Positions 16,712 through 25,638 of a DNA stretch of 64,000 bases are shown here, in pieces. The position numbers and the translations under genes were made by a program. Within the stretch, counting starts at the first letter, position 1. Every line of letters begins with the position of its first letter. Source of the stretch: Spirochaetota bacterium (GTDB lineage: Bacteria > Spirochaetota > Spirochaetia > Treponematales > UBA12059); the NCBI GenBank assembly GCA_018262985.1, contig JADFDI010000005.1, positions 1-64,000 of the forward strand, given 5' to 3'. A model generated the notes under the pieces. That model worked only from the letters and a program-made list of their open reading frames with translations, searched no databases and was not told the DNA's origin.

Positions 16712-17325
16712 TACTTGCCCCCTTCGGCGAAGGCCTTGAGCCGGGCGTAGCCGGCGTCGCCCGCGGCCTTCACGATGCGCGTCAGGGCCTTGCTGGTGAT
16801 GGTCGAGGCGGTGATGGCGACGACGTCGTTCTTGACCTCGAAGGCGTCGGACAGGCTCTTGCCCTTGAACTGCATGGGCCAGGTGGTGCCGGACGAGCGG
16901 TCCACGAAATAGTTGGGGCTCGTGGCGTTGGCGCCGAGGCCGGGGGTGTCCTTGAGGGTCAGGATCTTGATGCCCGCGATGCCGTTGCCCGCGTCCACGC
17001 CGACCAGGATGGAGGCGTCGCCGCCGTAGCTCGGGCCGAAGGCCTTGATGGCGATGCCGACGCGCTCGCCGGGGCCGGTGACGGCGACGTAGCTCTCGGT
17101 GAACCGCACCGCGGGATCGGCGGAAACGAGGGTCTCGGGCATCAGCTGGAAGCTCGTCGCCTGGGGGAAGAGCTCGGCGAGCGACTCCTCCGTCTGCTTC
17201 TTCTCGAGGCCGTCGATGGTCGGCGCGGTGATCGAGTAGACCACCGCGAGCGCGACGCAGGCGCCGGCGGCGAAGAGGGCCAGGGTCAGGCCGAGGCTCG
17301 CGGATTCCTTGAGGGTGGCCTTCAC
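16711..17325 (-). CDS. rnfG: Rnf complex flavoprotein subunit RnfG
   Basis: 204 residues from a GTG start at 17325 that overlaps the rnfD stop as GTGA. One N-terminal membrane span (LGLTLALFAAGACVALAVVY), then a periplasmic FMN-binding domain with TPGLGANATSPNYFVD. The covalent FMN site, usually S/T-G-A-T-x-S/T, reads TASTITS here (about 180-186); the flavinylated threonine position is kept but the G and A positions differ. Acts between RnfB/RnfD and NAD reduction. Confidence 0.9.
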   Translation of the reverse strand: MKATLKESASLGLTLALFAAGACVALAVVYSITAPTIDGLEKKQTEESLAELFPQATSFQLMPETLVSADPAVRFTESYVAVTGPGERVGIAIKAFGPSYGGDASILVGVDAGNGIAGIKILTLKDTPGLGANATSPNYFVDRSSGTTWPMQFKGKSLSDAFEVKNDVVAITASTITSKALTRIVKAAGDAGYARLKAFAEGGK

Positions 17326-18356
17326 TTCGCGGCCTCCTTGGCGGGTTTCGCCGGCGGCACGAAGCCGAACTTCTTCACCCTGAGCGTGTCGAGGAAGGGG
17401 GTGATCGCGTTCATGAGCAGGATGCCGTAGGTGACGCCCTCGGGAAAGGCGCCGAAGCGGCGGATCAGCACCGTCAGGAGTCCCGCGCCGACGCCGAAGA
17501 TCGCCTTGCCCTTCGGGGTCATGGGCGAGCTCGAGTAGTCGGTGGCCATGAAGAAGGCGCCGAGGACCACGCCGCCGGAGAGCACGGCCAGCACGGGGTC
17601 CAGGCCGAGCGCCCACGATCCGAGGAAGACCGAGCCGATCATGGCGACGGGGATGATCCACTGGATGACGCCCAGCGCCAGGAGCAGGGCAGCGCCGACC
17701 AGGATGAGCAGGATGGAGCTCTCGCCGAGCGAGCCGGAGCGGTTGCCGAGGAACATGGTCCAGTAGAGGCCGCCCATGTCGCTCGCGCCGAGCTGGTCGA
17801 GGAGTTGCGCCATGGCGCCGGAGGCCGCGTCGGCCGCGGTCGAGCCGGCCTGCACCAGGGCCTGCTCGGCGGTCTTGTAGACGCCGAGCGGGGTGGCGGT
17901 CGCGACGGCGTCCGCGAAAGGCTTGGTCCAGCCGGTCAGGGCCGCGGGGAAGCTCATCAGGAGCATGGCGCGGCCGGCGAGGGCCGGATTGAAGGGGTTG
18001 GCGCCGACGCCGCCGAAGAACTCCTTGACCACCACGATGGCGAAGACCGCGCCGAGCGCGACCATCCAGAGCGGGGTGGCGGCGGGGATGACCAGGGCCA
18101 GGAGCAGGCCCGTGACCGCGGCGGAAAGGTCGCCGATCGAGACGCTCTTGCGGATGAGGGCGCGGAAGCCCCATTCGGAGAGGACCGAGGTCGCCACGCT
18201 CGTCAGCACGACGAGCAGGGCGGGCACGCCGTAGAGGACGATGCCGTAGACGGTGGTCGGAAGCAGGGCGACGATCACGGCCGCCATGACCTTCCGGGTC
18301 GAGCCGCCCGCGAAGGCGCTCGGGCTCGACGAGAGCAAGAGGCTATTTGCCGGCAT
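17322..18356 (-). CDS. rnfD: Rnf complex membrane flavoprotein RnfD
   Basis: 344 residues, many membrane spans. Family blocks include LTGLLLALVIPAATPLWMVALG-type text near 83-105, GGVGANPFNPALAGRAMLLMSFP (about 114-136), and ATATPLGVYK (about 150-160), where the threonine in the SATPL-type motif carries covalent FMN. Overlaps rnfC by 14 bases and rnfG by four, consistent with coupled translation. Confidence 0.93.
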   Translation of the reverse strand: MPANSLLLSSSPSAFAGGSTRKVMAAVIVALLPTTVYGIVLYGVPALLVVLTSVATSVLSEWGFRALIRKSVSIGDLSAAVTGLLLALVIPAATPLWMVALGAVFAIVVVKEFFGGVGANPFNPALAGRAMLLMSFPAALTGWTKPFADAVATATPLGVYKTAEQALVQAGSTAADAASGAMAQLLDQLGASDMGGLYWTMFLGNRSGSLGESSILLILVGAALLLALGVIQWIIPVAMIGSVFLGSWALGLDPVLAVLSGGVVLGAFFMATDYSSSPMTPKGKAIFGVGAGLLTVLIRRFGAFPEGVTYGILLMNAITPFLDTLRVKKFGFVPPAKPAKEAAK

Positions 18357-19689
18357 GCTTCGCCTCCTTGGCTATCTTGTTGCGCAGGAGCTGCTTGCCG
18401 ACGCGGAAGCGCTGGACCAGCTGGATGCGCGCGGGGCAGACGAAGCTGCAGGTGCCGCATTCGATGCAGTCGAGGACGCCGATTTCGCGGGCCAGGTCCA
18501 GGTCGCCGGCCTCGAGGGCCTTGTTGAGCAGGGCGGGCGAGAGGCGGCACGAGCAGGCGCGCATGCAGCGGCCGCAGCGGATGCAGGGATCCTCGGCGGG
18601 AGCCTTGGCCTCGTCCGCGTCGAGGAAGAGCACGCCGGAGGTGTTTTTCTGCACGGGGAAGGTCCAGTTGGGGACCGGCACGCCCATCATCGGGCCGCCG
18701 GCGATGACCTTGCGGACCTTCGCCTCGTCGACCTTGAGCACCTCGGGCACGAGGTCGGCGATGACGGTGCCGATCGGTACGTAGAGGTTCTTCGGGCTCT
18801 CGAGGGCGCCGCCGGAGGCGGTGAAGCCGCGCTCGATGAGGGGCTTGCCGTCGCGGAAGGCCTCGCAGACGGCGACGAAGGTGCCGACGTTCTGGACCAC
18901 GGCGCCGACGTCCATGGGCAGGCCGCCCGAGGGCACTTCCTTGCCGGTGACGGCGACGATGAGCATTTTCTCGCCGCCCTGCGGGTACTTGGTCTTGAGG
19001 AGGACGATCTCGATGGCGGCGCCGCGCGCGCGCTCGGCGACGGCCTTCTCGAGCCCGGCGACGCAGTGCTTCTTGTTCTCCTCGAGGCCGATGACGCCGC
19101 GCTTGACGCCGAGCAGGCGCATGACGACGGCCATGCCCTCGACGAAGTCGCCGGGCTTCTCGGTCAGGACGCGCTCGTCGATGGTCAGGTAGGGCTCGCA
19201 CTCGGCCGCGTTGGCGATGACCACGTCGATGGGCTTGTTCGGCGGCGGGGCCAGCTTGACCCAGGTGGGGAAGCCCGCGCCGCCCATGCCGACGATGCCC
19301 GCCTCGTGGATGCGGGCGAGGGCCTCTTCCTTGGTGCAGGCGAAGCCGTCGAGCGGGCTCATGAACTCCGTCGCCCCGGAGCCGTCCGGCTCGATGACGA
19401 CGCAGAGGCCCTCCACGTTGTTCGGCTGCATGCGCGGCTCGATCTTCTTCACCGTGCCCGCGATGGACGCGTGCACGGGGCAGGTCATGCGTCCGTCGGA
19501 GTCGGCGATCTTCTGGCCGCGCTTGACGGAGTCGCCGACCTTGACCAATGGCTGGATCGGCGCGCCGAAGTGCTGGTTGACGGGAATGACGACCTGCTTG
19601 ACCTGCTCGACGCGTTCGATCGGCAGTTCGGCGGATCGTTCCTTCCTCTCCGGCGGGTGGGCTCCGCCTCGGAACGTCTTGGTGCTCAT
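18343..19689 (-). CDS. rnfC: Rnf complex NADH-interacting subunit RnfC
   Basis: 448 residues; first gene of the operon. The N-terminal barrel-sandwich domain (HFGAPIQPLVKVGDSVKRGQKIAD) is followed by GMGGAGFPTWVKL (NADH/FMN-binding glycine-rich loop, about 130-142), NAAECEPYLTIDERVL, a SLBB region, and two 4Fe-4S motifs CIRCGRCMRACSC and CIECGTCSFVCP near 370-420. RnfC docks NAD(H) on the cytoplasmic face. AAGGAG lies about 11 bases before the ATG. Confidence 0.95.
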   Translation of the reverse strand: MSTKTFRGGAHPPERKERSAELPIERVEQVKQVVIPVNQHFGAPIQPLVKVGDSVKRGQKIADSDGRMTCPVHASIAGTVKKIEPRMQPNNVEGLCVVIEPDGSGATEFMSPLDGFACTKEEALARIHEAGIVGMGGAGFPTWVKLAPPPNKPIDVVIANAAECEPYLTIDERVLTEKPGDFVEGMAVVMRLLGVKRGVIGLEENKKHCVAGLEKAVAERARGAAIEIVLLKTKYPQGGEKMLIVAVTGKEVPSGGLPMDVGAVVQNVGTFVAVCEAFRDGKPLIERGFTASGGALESPKNLYVPIGTVIADLVPEVLKVDEAKVRKVIAGGPMMGVPVPNWTFPVQKNTSGVLFLDADEAKAPAEDPCIRCGRCMRACSCRLSPALLNKALEAGDLDLAREIGVLDCIECGTCSFVCPARIQLVQRFRVGKQLLRNKIAKEAKHAGK

Positions 19690-20062
19690 ATCGGAACGGT
19701 TCTCCTTTCCGGGTTCTCCGGTCGGACCGGTTCTTCCTCGGGCGGCTTTCGCCCGCCTGCGGTGTCGCGAGAGACGGGAAATCGGATGCGGGGACGGAAC
19801 GAAGACGGGAAGCGCGCGGGGCGCCCGGACCTTAGCTGCTCGTTCTGCCGACGCATGGCGCGGACGCCGGGCGCCGGCGACGGAGGCGCGTCCCGACGCG
19901 CCATCCTAGCCCGCGATTCGGGACCGGTCAAGCGACCATGTGGGCATTTTGGACATATCTGTCAATATAGATATTGTGATATATAAGCTGGAAAACATTG
20001 GGCCCGGGCTATATGCGGGCAGGCGGAGCCCCGCGCCGGACCCGGCAGGCCGCGAGGCCCGG
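19690..20062. other. Intergenic region between corA and rnfC with an AT-rich palindromic patch
   Basis: About 370 bases. It should hold the rnf operon promoter and leader. An AT-rich patch at 19953-19990 contains ATATCT...AGATAT as an imperfect inverted repeat, which could be an operator or promoter element. I could not fit a convincing -35/-10 pair on the minus strand. Confidence 0.4.
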
Positions 20063-21160
20063 CTAGAACCATCGCTTCCGCTTGAAGAAGACGAGCATGC
20101 CGATCGCGATGGCGGCCATGAGGCCCCAGACCGCCGGATACGCCCAACGCTCGTCCAGCTCCGGCATGTGGACGAAGTTCATGCCGTAGACCCCCGCGAT
20201 GAAGGTGAGCGGGATGAAGAGCGTCGAGATGATGGTCAGCACCTTCATTATTTCGTTCATGCGGTTCGACACCGAGGAGTTGTAGACGTCGCGGATGCTG
20301 GCGGCGCTCTCGCGGTAGGTCTCGAGGGCCTCCAGGGCCTGCACCACGTTGTCGTGGAGGTCGCGGAAGAAGGGCTCGAGCCCTTCCTCGATCAGGTCCG
20401 ACTCGAGCCGCTGGAGCGCGGTAACCGTTTCGCGCACGGGCCAGACGATGCGGCGCATGCGGCTGAGCTCGGTCTTGGTCCGCTGGAGGTTCCCCATGAA
20501 GGAAGGGTCGGAGCCCGCGGCGTCGACGAACTGCTCCGCCTCCTCGAGCCGCGATCCGAGCCCTTCGAGCACCGAGAAGTAGTTGTCGACGATGATGTCG
20601 AGCAGGCCGTAGGCCAGGTAGCTCGCGCCGCGCTTGCGGAGCTTGCCGGTGCCCGCGCGGATGCGCTCGCGGACCGGACCGAAGCAGTCGCCCGGCTGTT
20701 CCTGGAAGGTCACGACCACGTTGCGCGCGAGGATGAGGGAAACCTGCTCGTACTCGATGCCCCCGTCCGGCAGGTTGCGGATCATCTTGCCGATGACCAG
20801 CACGTAGCGGCCGAAATCCTCGACCTTCGGACGGTGCGAGGTATTGAGCACGTCCTCGACCGAGAGGGGATCGACGCGCAGGTAGCCGCAGATCGTCTTG
20901 ACCAGCTCCAGGTCGCCGAAGCCGTTGACGTTGATCCAGTTGACCCGGTCCTCCTCGAGCATGGCGAGGATCTCCTCGGCGCACGACGGGGTGGCGAAGG
21001 TGGCGTCGTCGGGGCCGTACTGGATGAGGGAGACGGCAGCGTCGGCCGGTTCGCGGTCGCCGAGATAGATGGCGGCGCCCGGCGGCGCCCCGGCCTCGAC
21101 CGTCGGCTTGAAGGGCGGAACGATGGGGCGGGCGGGGCGACCCTTGATCCTGCGACTCAT
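20063..21160 (-). CDS. corA: CorA-family divalent cation transporter
   Basis: About 365 residues from ATG 21160; a GTG at 21196 would add 12 residues without family similarity. A long acidic/helical cytoplasmic domain (GTGKLRKRGASYLAYGLLDIIVDNYFSVLEGL) is followed by the C-terminal two-TM region with the signature YGMNF (IAGVYGMNFVHMPELDERW) and a basic tail KRKRWF. CorA pentamers conduct Mg2+ and sometimes Co2+ or Ni2+. Monocistronic and divergent from the suf operon. Confidence 0.93.
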   Translation of the reverse strand: MSRRIKGRPARPIVPPFKPTVEAGAPPGAAIYLGDREPADAAVSLIQYGPDDATFATPSCAEEILAMLEEDRVNWINVNGFGDLELVKTICGYLRVDPLSVEDVLNTSHRPKVEDFGRYVLVIGKMIRNLPDGGIEYEQVSLILARNVVVTFQEQPGDCFGPVRERIRAGTGKLRKRGASYLAYGLLDIIVDNYFSVLEGLGSRLEEAEQFVDAAGSDPSFMGNLQRTKTELSRMRRIVWPVRETVTALQRLESDLIEEGLEPFFRDLHDNVVQALEALETYRESAASIRDVYNSSVSNRMNEIMKVLTIISTLFIPLTFIAGVYGMNFVHMPELDERWAYPAVWGLMAAIAIGMLVFFKRKRWF

Positions 21161-21279
21161 GCACCGATTGTACGCCGGCTCGGGCGGAGACGCCACCGTC
21201 GACGGCTCGACCGCTCGGGACGGACTGTCATATACATTACTTTTTTGGTATACTTAAAGAAACCACGGGGGAGCCGACC

Positions 21280-21585
21280 ATGCCGACCGAAGCCGAACTG
21301 TTCGCGGCGCTCAAGCAGGTGAAAGATCCGGAACTCGACATGGACGTCGTGTCGCTCGGACTCGTCTACGGCGCCTCGGCGCTGCCGAACGGCCGCGTCG
21401 AGGTCGTCTTCACCCTGACCTACCCCGGCTGCCCGGCCGCGGGGGACATAGCCGAAGAGATCGGCGAGCGCCTCGCCCGGCTGCCCGGCGTCAGGACCGT
21501 CGTCCCGAAGCTGGTCTGGGATCCGCCGTGGGATCCCTCGCGCATGAGCGAGGAAGCCCGGCTCGAACTCGGCTACCCGGTGTAG
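21280..21585 (+). CDS. SufT-like Fe-S assembly factor (MIP18/DUF59 family)
   Basis: 101 residues: [21 protein letters not shown], then [20 protein letters not shown], and [20 protein letters not shown] at the C-terminus, the full MIP18 (DUF59/PaaD-like) pattern. The conserved cysteine is in YPGCP. First gene of the suf unit; GGGGGAG lies upstream. These proteins help mature Fe-S proteins. The symbol sufT is plausible but some family members act elsewhere. Confidence 0.85.
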   Translation: MPTEAELFAALKQVKDPELDMDVVSLGLVYGASALPNGRVEVVFTLTYPGCPAAGDIAEEIGERLARLPGVRTVVPKLVWDPPWDPSRMSEEARLELGYPV

Positions 21586-21644
21586 CCGCGCGAAGCGCCG
21601 GGAACGGCCCGCGGTCCGTTCCGACGACCGCGCAAGGAGCGTAC

Positions 21645-22460
21645 ATGGACCTCGTCATACGGAACCTCCGCGCCTCGGTCGCGGGGAAACCGATTCTTCG
21701 CGGCATCGACCTCGAGATCCGCGCCGGAAGCGTCGCGGCCCTCATGGGGCCGAACGGCTCGGGCAAGAGCACCCTGGCCAACGTGCTCATGGGCCATCCG
21801 GCCTACGCGGTCGAATCGGGCAGCGCCACCCTCGGCGGTGTCGACGTCCTCGGCCTTCCGCCCCACGAGCGGGCGCTGCTCGGCCTCTTCCTCGCTTTCC
21901 AGTACCCGGTGGAGATACCCGGCGTCACCGTGGCGAAATTCCTGAAGCGCGCCGTCGAGGCGCGCGAGGAGGCTTCGGCCCGGGCCGCGGGTCGGGAGTA
22001 CGGGGGCATGGACGTCTCCGCCTACCTCCGCGAGCTCCGCGCCGCCATGGATTTCATGGGCGTGGACCGATCCTTCATCAACCGCGCCCTGAACGAGGGC
22101 TTCTCGGGCGGCGAGAAGAAGCGGATGGAGGTGCTCCAGATGCTGATGCTCAAGCCGCGCCTCGCCCTCATGGACGAGACGGACTCGGGCCTCGACATCG
22201 ACGCGCTCAAGGTGGTGGCGGCCGGCGCGAACCGCCTGCGCGGCCCGGATTTCGGCGCCCTAGTCATCACGCACTACAACCGCATCCTCGAGCACCTGAA
22301 GCCCGACGTCGTCCACGTCATGTACAAGGGCCGCATCGTCGTCTCGGGCGGACCCGAGCTGGTGGAACGGCTCGAGGGCGAAGGCTACGACTGGGTGCGC
22401 GAAGAGGCCGCCGCGGCGCCCGCCGAAATAGAGGCCCTGGCGGCGGAGGCCTCGGCATGA
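21645..22460 (+). CDS. sufC: Fe-S assembly ATPase SufC
   Basis: 271 residues, starting at ATG 21645 after AAGGAG. Walker [10 protein letters not shown], SufC-typical [13 protein letters not shown], signature FSGGEKKR, Walker [17 protein letters not shown], and ITHYNRIL in place of the usual H-loop block. SufC drives the SufBCD scaffold on which Fe-S clusters are built. Overlaps sufB by four bases. Confidence 0.95.
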   Translation: MDLVIRNLRASVAGKPILRGIDLEIRAGSVAALMGPNGSGKSTLANVLMGHPAYAVESGSATLGGVDVLGLPPHERALLGLFLAFQYPVEIPGVTVAKFLKRAVEAREEASARAAGREYGGMDVSAYLRELRAAMDFMGVDRSFINRALNEGFSGGEKKRMEVLQMLMLKPRLALMDETDSGLDIDALKVVAAGANRLRGPDFGALVITHYNRILEHLKPDVVHVMYKGRIVVSGGPELVERLEGEGYDWVREEAAAAPAEIEALAAEASA

Positions 22461-23974
22461 GCGCGCCCGTCCCGGCCGGCCCCGTCGCCGCGGTCCCCGC
22501 CGCCGGCAAACCGAGCTCCGTCCCCGCCGCCGCTGCCGCCGGCCCCGTCGCCGCGAGCTCCGTCCCCATCGATGCCCCCGCGAGCGCGGACCCGGGCGTC
22601 GGCGAGTACCAGTTCGGCTTTTCGTATCCCGACAAGTCCGTCTTTCGCACGCGCAAGGGCCTCGACGAGGAGGTCGTGCGCGCCATCAGCGAGCTGAAGG
22701 AGGAGCCGGACTGGATGCTGGCGAACCGCCTGCGCGCGCTGGCCGCGTTCGGCAAGAAGCCCATGCCCGCCTGGGGAGCGGACCTTTCCGACATCGACTT
22801 CGACGAGATCGTCTATTACGCCCGGCCCCAGGACCGGCCGAAGGGGAGCTGGGACGAGCTGCCCGAGGAAATCCGCGAGACCTACCGCCGCATCGGCGTG
22901 CCGGAGGCCGAGCGCAAGTTCCTCGCGGGCGTGGGCGCGCAGTACGACAGCGAGATCGTCTACCACTCGATCCGCGCCGACCTCGAGAAGAAGGGCGTGA
23001 TCTTCTGCTCGCCCGAGGTCGCGGTGAAGGAGCATCCGGACCTGGTGCGGAAGTACTTCGGCACGGTGATCCCCCACAACGACAACAAGTTCGCCGCCCT
23101 CAACACGGCGGTGTGGTCGGGCGGCTCTTTCGTCTACGTGCCGAAGGGCGTGAAGGTGGACATCCCCCTGCAGGCCTACTTCCGCATCAACTCGGAGAGC
23201 TTCGGCCAGTTCGAACGGACCCTGATCATCGCGGACGAAGGCTCCTTCGTGCACTACATCGAAGGCTGCACGGCGCCGGTCTACGCCACCGACTCGCTCC
23301 ACAGCGCGGTGGTCGAGATCATCGCCCTGCCCGGCTCGCGGGTTCGCTACTCGACCATCCAGAACTGGTCGAGCGACGTCTACAACCTGGTGACGAAGCG
23401 CGCCGTCGCCTACGCGGGCGCGACGATGGAGTGGGTCGACGGCAACATCGGCTCGAAGCGGACCATGAAGTATCCCGCGGTCTTCCTGATGGGGGAAGGC
23501 GCGCACGGGGAGGTGCTCTCGATCGCTTTCGCGGGCAAGGGGCAGGAGCAGGACACCGGCGCCAAGATCATCCACGCGGCGTCGAACACGAGCTCGACCG
23601 TCACCTCCAAGTCGATTTCGAAGGACGGCGGGGTCGCGAGCTACCGCGGCATGGTCAAGGTCGGCGAAGGGCTCCGGGGCATCCGTTCGCGCGTGGTCTG
23701 CGACGCGCTCATCGTCGACCCGCGCTCGACCTCGAACACCTGGCCCACTATGGAGGTGCTGAGCGACGACGTCGCCATGGAACACGAGGCCCGCGTCTCG
23801 AAGATCGGCGACGAACAACTGTTCTACCTGCAGAGCCGGGGCCTCGGCGAGGCCGAGGCGTCGGCCATGATCGTCAACGGCTTCCTCGACCCGCTCGTCA
23901 AGCAGCTGCCCATGGAGTACGCCGTCGAGCTCAACCGCCTCATCGAGCTCGAAATGGAAGGATCGGTAGGATGA
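22457..23974 (+). CDS. sufB: Fe-S assembly scaffold SufB
   Basis: 505 residues. From about residue 47 on it follows SufB ([60 protein letters not shown]-type block; [19 protein letters not shown] with the conserved cysteine; [23 protein letters not shown] near the end). The first 46 residues are an Ala/Pro/Val-rich extension containing two copies of a GAGCTCCGTCCCC-bearing element (22513-22525 and 22555-22567), absent from typical SufB. Confidence 0.95.
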   Translation: MSAPVPAGPVAAVPAAGKPSSVPAAAAAGPVAASSVPIDAPASADPGVGEYQFGFSYPDKSVFRTRKGLDEEVVRAISELKEEPDWMLANRLRALAAFGKKPMPAWGADLSDIDFDEIVYYARPQDRPKGSWDELPEEIRETYRRIGVPEAERKFLAGVGAQYDSEIVYHSIRADLEKKGVIFCSPEVAVKEHPDLVRKYFGTVIPHNDNKFAALNTAVWSGGSFVYVPKGVKVDIPLQAYFRINSESFGQFERTLIIADEGSFVHYIEGCTAPVYATDSLHSAVVEIIALPGSRVRYSTIQNWSSDVYNLVTKRAVAYAGATMEWVDGNIGSKRTMKYPAVFLMGEGAHGEVLSIAFAGKGQEQDTGAKIIHAASNTSSTVTSKSISKDGGVASYRGMVKVGEGLRGIRSRVVCDALIVDPRSTSNTWPTMEVLSDDVAMEHEARVSKIGDEQLFYLQSRGLGEAEASAMIVNGFLDPLVKQLPMEYAVELNRLIELEMEGSVG

Positions 23975-23999
23975 CGGGAAGCGGAGCGAGGGACAGAGC

Positions 24000-25319
24000 A
24001 TGCGCGACGAACTGAACGATATTCCCCGCGGCGCCGCCGCGGTCCGGGCAGCGGGGGCCGCGCGGCTCTCGGCGTTGGCCGAACCGGAGCCCTGGGACGA
24101 GGACTGGAAGCGCTGCGCCTTCCAGCCGGCCGAGCTCACTGCTTTCCGGCCCTACGGGGACGGAGTACGGGCGGAAGCGCTACCGAGCTCGCCGGGGACA
24201 GATCCCGATCCATCGAATCCGGAACCGGTCGCGTCGGGGACAGAGCTCGCGGAAAGTCCGGCGCTCCGCCTGGTCTTCGAACGCGGCCGCCTCGCGACGC
24301 TCGAGCTGTCCGACGCCGCGCGCGCCTCCGGCGTCCGCGTCGAGGGGCTCGACGTGCTCGACGCCGCCGCGGCGGAGCGCCTCGCCCGTTTCGCCGTCGA
24401 CAGCCCCGACCGGGCGGACGCGCGCGCGTGGGCGGAACTGAGCCATGGCGCGCGGATCCTGGTCCCCGCCGGCGTCGGGCTCGAGGCGCCGATCGTCGTC
24501 GAATTCCTCGAAGGAGGAGAAGGCGCCTTCGCGGCGCCGCGGCTCTTCCTCGAGCTGGGACGGAACGCCCGCGCGGGCTTGCGGGCGCGATTCCGCTCCG
24601 CTGGCGCGGGTTCGGACGCCGATTGCGCGGTCGCGGGAGGCGTGGTCGCCGAGCTGGCCGAGGGCTCCCGACTGGACGGCGCGATCCTCCAGTCATTCTC
24701 CGACGGAACGCCGGCCTACCTCAGGCTCGACGCCGCGCTCGGCGCGAACGCGGTAATCGTCTGGCGCGAGTTCCACCTGGGTTCCTCGCGCGTCCGCGCC
24801 CGCTCCTCGGTCCGGCTCGAGGGCGAAGGCGCTCGCGCGGACCTCGAGGGCGCCTGGGTACTGGCGGAAAAGCAGGTCGCGGACCTCGGCACCGTGCAGC
24901 GCCACCTCGCGCCCCGAACCGCGAGCGACGCGCTCTACAAGGGCGTGGTGGCGCCGGGCGGGCGTTCCGCGTTCCGCGGTCTCATCGAGGTGGCCAAGGC
25001 CGCCTCCAAGACCGACGCCTACCTCGCCAACCGCAACCTGCTTCTCGGCCCCGGCGCCCGCGCCGACAGCCTGCCCGCGCTCGCCATCGGCACCAACGAC
25101 GTGCGGTGCACCCACGGCTCGACGACCGGGCGCGTCGACCCGGCGCAGGTCCACTACCTGGAGACCCGCGGCATCCCGTCCGCCGAGGCGCGCCGGCTCG
25201 TGGCCGACGGCTTCGCGGGGGAGATCGCCGACCGGGTTCCCGAAAGCATGCGGGACCTCGTGGCCGCGGCGCTCGCGGAGCGGATGGCGCGGGCGGCCGC
25301 GGGAGGCGTCCATGCCTAG
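24000..25319 (+). CDS. sufD: Fe-S assembly protein SufD
   Basis: 439 residues. C-terminal SufBD core: LEGAWVLAEKQVADLGTVQRHLAPRTASD, YKGVVAPGGRSAFRGLIEVAKAASKTDAYLANRNLLLG, and RCTHGSTTGRVDPAQVHYLETRGI with the conserved histidine. An N-terminal linker at about 60-85 (SSPGTDPDPSNPEPVASGTE) is encoded by two GGGGACAGA-type elements at 24194-24203 and 24236-24246. The ATG itself directly follows a GGGACAGAGC copy. Partner of SufB/SufC. Confidence 0.92.
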   Translation: MRDELNDIPRGAAAVRAAGAARLSALAEPEPWDEDWKRCAFQPAELTAFRPYGDGVRAEALPSSPGTDPDPSNPEPVASGTELAESPALRLVFERGRLATLELSDAARASGVRVEGLDVLDAAAAERLARFAVDSPDRADARAWAELSHGARILVPAGVGLEAPIVVEFLEGGEGAFAAPRLFLELGRNARAGLRARFRSAGAGSDADCAVAGGVVAELAEGSRLDGAILQSFSDGTPAYLRLDAALGANAVIVWREFHLGSSRVRARSSVRLEGEGARADLEGAWVLAEKQVADLGTVQRHLAPRTASDALYKGVVAPGGRSAFRGLIEVAKAASKTDAYLANRNLLLGPGARADSLPALAIGTNDVRCTHGSTTGRVDPAQVHYLETRGIPSAEARRLVADGFAGEIADRVPESMRDLVAAALAERMARAAAGGVHA

Positions 25320-25638
25320 GTGGGTCCGAGCCGCCGACGACGAGGCCCTCGGGAAATCCGTCGGATCCGCCCTGCGCGTCGTGATCCACGGCGAGGAACT
25401 GGCGCTGTTCCGCCTGGCCGACGGCGTGCGCTGCCTGGACGACGTCTGCTCGCACGAGTACTCGCGGCTTTCGGAAGGCGAGGTCTGGGACGACTCGGTC
25501 TACTGCCCGAAGCACGGATCGCGCTTCGACATCCGCACGGGCGCGGTGACGGGCCTGCCCGCCACGAGCGGCGTCCGGACCGCGGCGGTCAAGGTGGAGG
25601 ACGGCGCAATCTACGTCGACCTCGGGAGCCTTTCGTGA
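25312..25638 (+). CDS. Rieske-type 2Fe-2S ferredoxin in the suf operon
   Basis: 108 residues with the Rieske cluster motif C46-S-H48 and C65-P-K-H68 (VCSHEYSRL...VYCPKHGSRFDIRTG). Overlaps sufD by eight bases and sufS by four, so it is firmly part of the operon. Similar small Rieske proteins occur in suf operons of several bacteria, but their role there is not settled; an electron donor for assembly is one idea. Confidence 0.88.
   Translation: MPRWVRAADDEALGKSVGSALRVVIHGEELALFRLADGVRCLDDVCSHEYSRLSEGEVWDDSVYCPKHGSRFDIRTGAVTGLPATSGVRTAAVKVEDGAIYVDLGSLS

Noticed and set aside
18253-19986. 577-codon plus-strand frame opposite rnfC
   Set aside because: Antisense to a gene with clear Rnf motifs and has shadow-like composition.
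22385-24139. 584-codon minus-strand frame opposite sufB
   Set aside because: Antisense to sufB; composition and lack of motifs indicate a shadow frame.
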